Shown: positions 57,900-64,000 of the stretch, in pieces
Layout: each line of letters opens with the position of its first letter
Position numbering within the stretch: the first letter of the stretch is position 1
DNA from: Prostheceraeus crozeri
Taxonomy: Eukaryota; Platyhelminthes; Polycladida; Euryleptidae
NCBI GenBank assembly: GCA_907163375.1
Contig: CAJQUW010007924.1
Location: 186,001 to 250,000, forward strand
Direction of reading: 5' to 3'
DNA: 64,000 nucleotides
Notes under the pieces: generated by a model
Told to the model about the DNA's origin: nothing
The model's input: only the letters and a program-made list of their open reading frames with translations
Databases searched by the model: none
Translations under genes and position numbers: made by a program

Positions 57900-59043
57900 T
57901 TTTATTTTGTGAATAAGCCCATATCGAGTCAAACAAGACAATGTTAATTATCTTATTTGACAATAAGAGTTTGGTAGAAATTTTGTGATCGATCACAAGA
58001 AAAAGAGGTTAACAAGAGAATGAGAGATGTATGCTCCTTGTATGGGTACTTCGCCCTGCTCTCTCAACTCCGAATTCGATCACTTGTCAATTATCGAATT
58101 TTGTGCAACACTCTTCGCTTGACTTTCTGTGTCTGATTCGAATCGACTTGTGCGACAACAGAGCCGCTTCCAGAAAGTCATGTGTGGTGGAGGCTGCAGA
58201 AAAGAGTGTCTACCCTCTCTAGAAATTCGGGATATGGAAATTTCAATGAATTTTTTGAGCAAAATAATACATGATGATCATGTTCTCCGCAATTTACTTT
58301 CAGAAATGTCTTCATAAGGCAGACTTTTATTGAACTATTATCTCACTTTTAGGCGAAGTCAATTATTTATCCCATTGATCTATTCACTTTGTTTCACCAA
58401 GATCATCACCTTGTTTACATCAAGATGCTGTCCGCTATCCAGCACTGAAAACGATAGATTTCACACAACACAGTCTACGCCTGCCCCCATGCCGGCACTG
58501 TACACGGTAGAATGCACTTCACCTCTAGATCACGATCATCCGAAGATCAGGCACGCTCTGCTTGGCATGTGACATGCAGATTAACGATTTAGTCCGGGGG
58601 AACTCGGTCTGGTCATTCTCGCGTCCAATCACAATTCCGAATGACAATGACTATTGTTTTCAGACCTCTGCACACGCTAGCTCGCTCCTCATCACAGCAA
58701 CACAGATCCAAGCATTATCTGCGGCCCCCCGCCTCCGGAGGCGATTAGACAAGAGACCTTACCTTCAAGTCAAGGAGCAGTTGAACGACATCGTTAGTGA
58801 CGTCTGCTGCTTCTCTGTGAACTTGCAAACTTCGTTCCCTCCCTCCCATTGTCCCGTACGGCGACACCAGTGTTTAGTGAAATTGCTCCCCATTCCAGCG
58901 CGGCATGTCTGCGCGCCAGTGGTCGCTGCCACCACTCGACCTCTCCCATCTCTCCAACGGAGCGGCTGTCCGTCCCAGAGCAATGTCTCACAGTCCCATG
59001 GCCAGAGACTTTGTCGACGGGGCCATGGATTTTCGACCTAGAG
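57900..59043 (+). promoter_or_regulatory. GC-richer island, candidate promoter / 5' UTR
   Basis: From about 58440 to 59040 base composition rises clearly above the surrounding DNA, with many CG dinucleotides. The island ends exactly at a perfect splice donor (59043/59044). Several frames are open for 70-160 codons here because stops are rare at this composition. The pattern fits the first exon and promoter of a plus-strand gene. No TATA box is obvious. Confidence 0.45.
58905..59043 (+). CDS. Candidate first coding exon of unknown gene
   Basis: The frame is open from 58881 and has in-frame ATGs at 58905, 58983 and 58998. It runs through M-S-H-S-P-M-A-R-D-F-V-D-G-A-M-D-F-R-P-R to AG|GTAAGT, stopping one base into a codon (phase 1). 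The start cannot be chosen by context alone: 58905 and 58983 have G at -3, and 58998 has G at +4. I do not recognise the peptide. The gene would continue beyond the window, with 59044-64000 as intron. Confidence 0.4.
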
Positions 59044-60589
59044 GTAAGTTTGGGTGATCAGTGATCGTGCCGCGAGCAGCAGTGCATAGAGAATAATTCT
59101 GTACTACGATTCGTTTGACGCTATGTAGTACTCAAGACATGAGTCCAATACCCGTAAAAGTCACAAGCGAGCAAGATAATCGGCAGATTTCGAATTTTCT
59201 GAGAATACGAATTTTGAAATAACCATAATGTGGCTTATTCCCATCGGTATTTTGCAGTGTACAAAATAAACTCAAAGAGACAAAAAGATCGATGCATATT
59301 TCAAACTAAAAGTAGACTACAGGGGTCGACCGGTTTCCACACACGCTGCATTTATCAAGACCCTCAAAAGGTAAAAGAACTTACTATTGTGTATCCTATA
59401 CATGTAGCATCAAATATAAAGTCAATCCTTATGGATCCTGAGAATGAATCCATAAAGAAAATGAGCGAATTGTAAAACGAATCGAAAAGAAACATGCAGA
59501 GGAATGCAGACTGTAATGTGAGGCTGAATTTCCTCTTGTGCTTCAAAACCATGACAAGTATGATAAATCTATATTGATAATCAGTTTTCATGTGACTTAG
59601 CAGTAGTTTCAGAATAAAAATTCAATCTGTATGAGAATCTAGCAATCTCCAAATGGTCAGCAGTCTTGTGCATCATTGGATGCCTCAAGGATGTGAACCC
59701 TTTTGTACCGAATTCTCTGTGTGAGCTTTTTGAGTCCAGTTTGATATAAATGTTCTGATTTTCATGTGATAAATGACAGTGACATTTTTACCAACAAATT
59801 TCTGATGGACGGCAGCAGATTAAATGGGACTGTCAATTGGTCTATCACACAATGTCTACCGATTAGTTTAAGCCCTGAAGACAGTGATCTGATCATTACC
59901 GACACACACACCATTCGAAAAACGTGTTGATGACTCATGCGAAATTGTGATATTGATTGTAAAATATTCTACCATGGGATTAAGAGTCTATCACTCGCGG
60001 CCACAATTAGCCCGATTTGGCTATCATCCTTTATTCCTATTTATAGGATTTCATCATTCTATCTCCTATTTTAATAAGAACTAGAGCATCTAATGCTAAA
60101 TCTTCTATTTCCAAAATGCATTGATAAGTGGGTTCCTCCGGGATTTAAAAATGAGGTAAAGCGCTATATTAAAAGGACACTAAATTTCTAAAAAATCACT
60201 TTTAAATGAAACAAGTCTGAAAGTTTTCTTGTGATCAGTCAACACTGTTGAAAATAAACAATCGCAGCCTGAATACAGAAGCTGCATTTATTTAACTGCA
60301 TTAACTATTGATTGATGAAACAATTAAAAGAGTGATGAAACCATGAAGTTCAAATAAGCTATAATTACTCTGTTGAAAATAATTAATCATCACCAGTCTA
60401 GACACACCGGGAAAAAAATTGCAAACTTTAAAGACCATTCATTGATGGACTAAATAAAGTCTCCTAAATATACAATTAAGATTCCTCAAAATGACTTCCC
60501 TCTCTTGAACAGATTATCGAAGGCTGCTTCGATCTCATTGTGAGAAATGCTGCAAAAAGATTCATAAATGAAGTATTCCACCCACAGAA

Positions 60590-60840
60590 TTAGACGGGTC
60601 GTCTCTTCTTCTGTTTGACTAGAAAGGAAACATTGGGACATGCAACGTTGCATGCACAATCTGCTGACATAATACTCGTACCATAGCAATCGAACAATGA
60701 CCAGCCAGTTCAACATTAAGCACGTCAAATTGTGCAAAGTTTCAGTGACTGTTATCAACCGGATCACGCAGCAAAGAGACACAGACGATGTCAAGTTCTA
60801 CAGAGAAGTTTGCAAAGTTCTGGCAAAGTGACACACTTAA
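60590..60840 (-). repeat. Interspersed repeat family R1, copy 3
   Basis: An inverted copy of the repeat seen at 4970-5110 and 5600-5890. On the minus strand it carries GAACTTGACATCGTCTGTGT, CATTGTTCGATTGCTATGGT and CTTTCTAGTCAAACAGAAG in the same order. It appears to be the most complete copy, since it also includes the TTAAGTGTGTCACTTTG segment found at 5373-5389. Confidence 0.75.
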
Positions 60841-62384
60841 CCAATCTAATTATGTGATTCCACCTGCTCTATGGCTTCTGGTATCTGAATCGACTTTTTC
60901 TTACATGAAGAGGTGGAAGCCACGAAATCTGCCCTGATCGCCTAGCTGCAATTGCCAGAAAATTGTTCTTCGAGAAAGGACGCCAATCCGATTCCTCAGT
61001 ATGGAGGCACATCTTGGTGGAAGAAATGTGTTTCAGCCTCTTTCGTGTTCATTTCAGCTGCGAGTTGAAAAATGATTTCAAAATTTCATTTTGTTGAAAT
61101 GATCATTCACAGCTAGATCATTGAAAAAGTACTGTTCGAAGTTTATTCTGTGAAAGTGATGATTTAATTATTCCAATTGCATTGCAAAATGCAAAATGCA
61201 TCATATACTCGTATTAATTTTTGCAGTAGCACTAACTTAGGTGATTTGCCAGTAGTGCGCTTAAAGTGATATCTAATTGAATTACATTTACCGGTTATCT
61301 GATCAAGCTGTTACGAATCATAATCCTTAAGACTTTTTTGCAGTTTTTTTACTCTGGATTCTATTCTATGCTAAAAATTCTTTTGTACATGATAAGGACG
61401 AACTACAGTCAATTTAATTCTTTAATTCTATATATCAGAAATGTTGAGCTAATTCATGCTAATATATTATTGATTTGAGTACCACAAAACTATGTAAATG
61501 CTGATCATACACAGCACAGACAAGACGATTTTGGAGACTAAGCAATAGAAACCACATCCAACCATGTCTCTAGTCCTATTGTCGACGGGATATTTATTAT
61601 GGTATTTTACGGCCTCACAAAATCATACCTTCCGTTGACCCACTGCGAGTTTCTGAAGCGGATTGGTATCACTCGGCCCCTCTTTGATTCCTTTCACAAA
61701 ATGCATTGCAGCTGTGCTCCTGCATCTCGACCTTCAGTGCATGACTTTTTCAATGCTTGTAGTCATGTTATCTAATTCATTTTCAATTTCAATTTCGTAC
61801 TATAAAAAGCAATTCACAATCTCAGCAAATTAAAATTTTGACATTCAACCGAATTTTGGTAAGGTTTATTACGGTACCGTTTCATGATTGCTAATAATTG
61901 CGTCAACATGATTGTATGCACTGAGAGGTCATTTTGATAAGATTGATTTGTGCTTGGAATGCAGCTCAGAGATATATATACGAACGGTTTTCCTTGAAAC
62001 AGCAACTGTTCCAATATATCCTTAAAATGATGCAAATTTAAGTACCTTCAAGTGAGATAGTAGAGAAGAGTAAAGACTTGATAATGCCCATACTAGATGA
62101 TCAGAAAAATGCACGAAAGTACTGCTTAAATGTGCCGTAGCGACAAAGATCTCTCTACAGTTCTCATTGGAAGTCAGTATTATGCAGGTGTAAACGAGCC
62201 GGGATCAGGAAGCTTAATGGGGGCTTCCAATAAGAACAGCTATGCCCCACATCGGTTCAATTGAGTGTATATCTAGGCGCCTCCAAAGGTGGTGCAGAGC
62301 TGCTGCAAGGGTGGTACTTGGTGGACTGGGCTACTTGGTTGCTCCCATATGAATTAGATATGTACAACAGCCATGAATTGAAGC

Positions 62385-62475
62385 CCGAACCCGACCCGAC
62401 TACCTTCCATCTGAATCCAAACCCGACCCGAAAATTCTACGGAATTAAAGCCCCGAACACAACCCGAAAAAAATT
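62385..62475 (+). repeat. CCCGACCCGA-rich patch, left
   Basis: Repeated AACCCGACCCGA words. A second patch with the same words lies at 63770-63875. Together they flank the 62753-63397 palindromic element and may be two parts of one older transposon interrupted by it. Confidence 0.5.
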
Positions 62476-62752
62476 TAATTGTAAAGTCAAATTATTGCGG
62501 CACCGTGGAGAATTAGTTTTCCAAAAATTGGTACCATTACTTCGATAAATTAGAAGCTTAAAAAATAAATGGCACGAGCTTGGGAACTTAGCATTAATCC
62601 AGTCTCGAACAAAAATTGCGAAATGAGCTGTAACTCCGATTTAGTTCACCTTGTCGCACTTTGTTCACCTTGTGACTCAAATTCAGGCCATAGCCATTTG
62701 GATAGATCGTCTGACGCCGGCAGATGTTTTCTTTGGAAAGTGTTAATAGGAC

Positions 62753-63397
62753 GGGAGCTACTGACACTTTCTTCCTAAATTCGCACAAAAAAGGGCTTAA
62801 TAGCATGGATTTGTAGATCTTGAAACGCTGAATACAAATATCAAATTCTTGAGTGTCACAGCCAGTCGTTTTCGATTATAGGTAAGGTTGAAGGATTCCT
62901 ATTGGAGGAATCCAATGGCAAAATTCAAGAAATTTCTATGGATTGTGAAACACTTGGCAATTTTCGTATATTTTCTTTTGCAGCAAAGAAAATATCAATC
63001 AGAATGCCATGAAATTTGAAACATGACTGAGTTCAGATCATCAACTTCGATATAAAAGTTGAAGTGAGTCACATGATTCAGTATTTGATGTCTGAGAGCC
63101 TCTACAAAATCAGTAAATTTCATGTTTTGACTTAATTTAGGCGATTTTACTCATTTTGTAGAGGCCCTCAGACATCAAATACGGAATCATGTGACTCACT
63201 TCAACTATTATATCGAAGTTGATGATCTGAACTCAATTATGTTTCAAATTTCATGGCGTTCTGATAAATAGTTTCTTTTCTGCAAAAGAAAATGTACGAA
63301 AATTGCTAGGTGTTTCACAATTCATAGATATTTAAAAATCCGCCATGCTATTAAGCCCTTTGTGCGCGAATTTAGGAAGAAAGTGTCAGTAGCTCCC
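62753..63397. mobile_element. Palindromic (foldback-like) element with GGAC flanks
   Basis: The left end GGGAGCTACTGACACTTTCT has an inverted copy at the right end (AGAAAGTGTCAGTAGCTCCC). The arms then pair through long blocks to a small loop near 63130. The left arm has about 100 extra bases (about 62820-62930) not mirrored on the right. GGAC occurs directly outside both ends (62749-62752 and 63398-63401), a possible 4-bp target duplication. No coding capacity. Confidence 0.78.
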
Positions 63398-63769
63398 GGA
63401 CTCTAAAGAATGCGGCATACAGCGGAAAACCTCAAACTGTCGAAGGGCTGATTTGAGAGCACTAATCACACATGGGGTAAAGGCAATTGACAATCATTTG
63501 TGCCGAAGGATATGTCAATCAGTGCCTTAAAGACAGCAAAAATGTTGAAGTAAGCTGGTCATTAATCCGTTGCTTAGAACAGAATTGTTAGATTACATTG
63601 TGCTGAATTTGCATGTACTTTTGTGATACTTTTTTTGTGAGCTTCTCGTGTTATTTTGCATTTCATTTGACACACCCTGTATATACACATGTATATTTAC
63701 AAAGGAAGTCAACAAAGCTTAAGCACATTTATAAATTTCAACGTAGCATAATTTTGAAACCCGAAAATA

Positions 63770-63875
63770 AAAATACTCGAATATTTTAAAGTTCACCCGA
63801 ACCTGAACACGAAGCCGAAATGAATTCGTTAACCCGACCCGAATACGAATTCAGATCGGGTCGGTTTCGCACACC
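63770..63875 (+). repeat. CCCGACCCGA-rich patch, right
   Basis: AACCCGACCCGAAT is followed by an inverted ATCGGGTCGGTTTCG, ending GCACACC. It resembles the terminal stem of a decayed DNA transposon; compare the left patch at 62385. Confidence 0.5.
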
Positions 63876-64000
63876 TGTGATATGAATCCGACGCTATGAT
63901 AATGAAGGACTAAATTGAAAACAATGTGCGTCGTGGACAGCGTTTTCACGAAAATGATACCTAAATTATGGCGGCTTCCAGTGGTTGACAATGGCGCACC

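Larger units (their letters stand above)
59044..64000. other. Probable intron or intergenic DNA at the right end
   Basis: AT-rich with repeats only: R1 copy 3 (60590-60840), CCCGA-rich patches (62385-62475 and 63770-63875), a palindromic element (62753-63397) and a mariner-like terminus near 63668. No exon was recognised. Confidence 0.5.

Noticed and set aside
58562-59041. 159-codon ORF in the GC-rich island as the main protein
   Set aside because: Rare stops in GC-rich DNA open three frames here. This one stops just before the splice donor and has low-complexity, motif-free content. The frame entering the donor was preferred.

Overview
The window is metazoan nuclear DNA: AT-rich, with multi-exon genes bounded by GT/AG splice sites, long introns, and many decayed DNA transposons and retroelements. 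Short palindromic words such as taggccta and tacatgta recur, and the load of MITE-like hairpins is high. Both suggest a marine invertebrate, but I cannot fix the phylum from the sequence alone.

Region 1 (1-18540, + strand) is the 3' part of an usherin (USH2A) gene. Five exons (1-81, 1873-4262, 8399-9217, 10760-10962, 17723-18540) join through GT/AG sites with matching phases into 1436 codons plus a stop. They encode 13 fibronectin type III modules, one transmembrane segment, and a cytoplasmic tail ending in the class I PDZ ligand T-D-T-H-I. The 5' part lies outside the window. Introns hold a 2329-bp foldback element (5966-8294) flanked by an exact 9-bp duplication, tRNA-like repeats, and a 1.2-kb terminal-inverted-repeat element.

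Region 2 (18.5-37.6 kb) has no convincing host gene. It holds a hAT-like MITE, a fossil piggyBac with TTAA-type ends (21384-23190), a broken Tc1/mariner-superfamily element with matching ends and TA flanks (24923-26421), an internally deleted 175-bp mariner, another MITE, and a 5'-truncated Penelope-like GIY-YIG fragment. One weak candidate first exon with a TATA-like box lies near 33.5 kb.

Region 3 (37607-39991, - strand) is an intact, intronless copper amine oxidase of the membrane-anchored AOC3/VAP-1 type. The TPQ tyrosine, catalytic-base aspartate and three copper histidines are all in place.

Region 4 (40-58 kb) holds a hairpin MITE, a mutated non-LTR retrotransposon (RT with a YLDD box plus a C-terminal zinc knuckle and restriction-like endonuclease), a broken Tc1 element (48367-50032), and an unknown 152-aa ORF. 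It also carries the second copy of a diverged ~0.95-kb non-coding duplication whose partner lies at 26.4 kb.

Region 5 (58-64 kb) contains a GC-richer island ending in an open frame with a perfect splice donor (AG|GTAAGT at 59043/59044). This is a candidate first exon of a + strand gene running out of the window. Further right is a 645-bp palindromic element with GGAC flanks.

The two clear host genes (usherin and amine oxidase) point in opposite directions with about 19 kb of transposon-rich DNA between them. Nothing in the sequence links them functionally.
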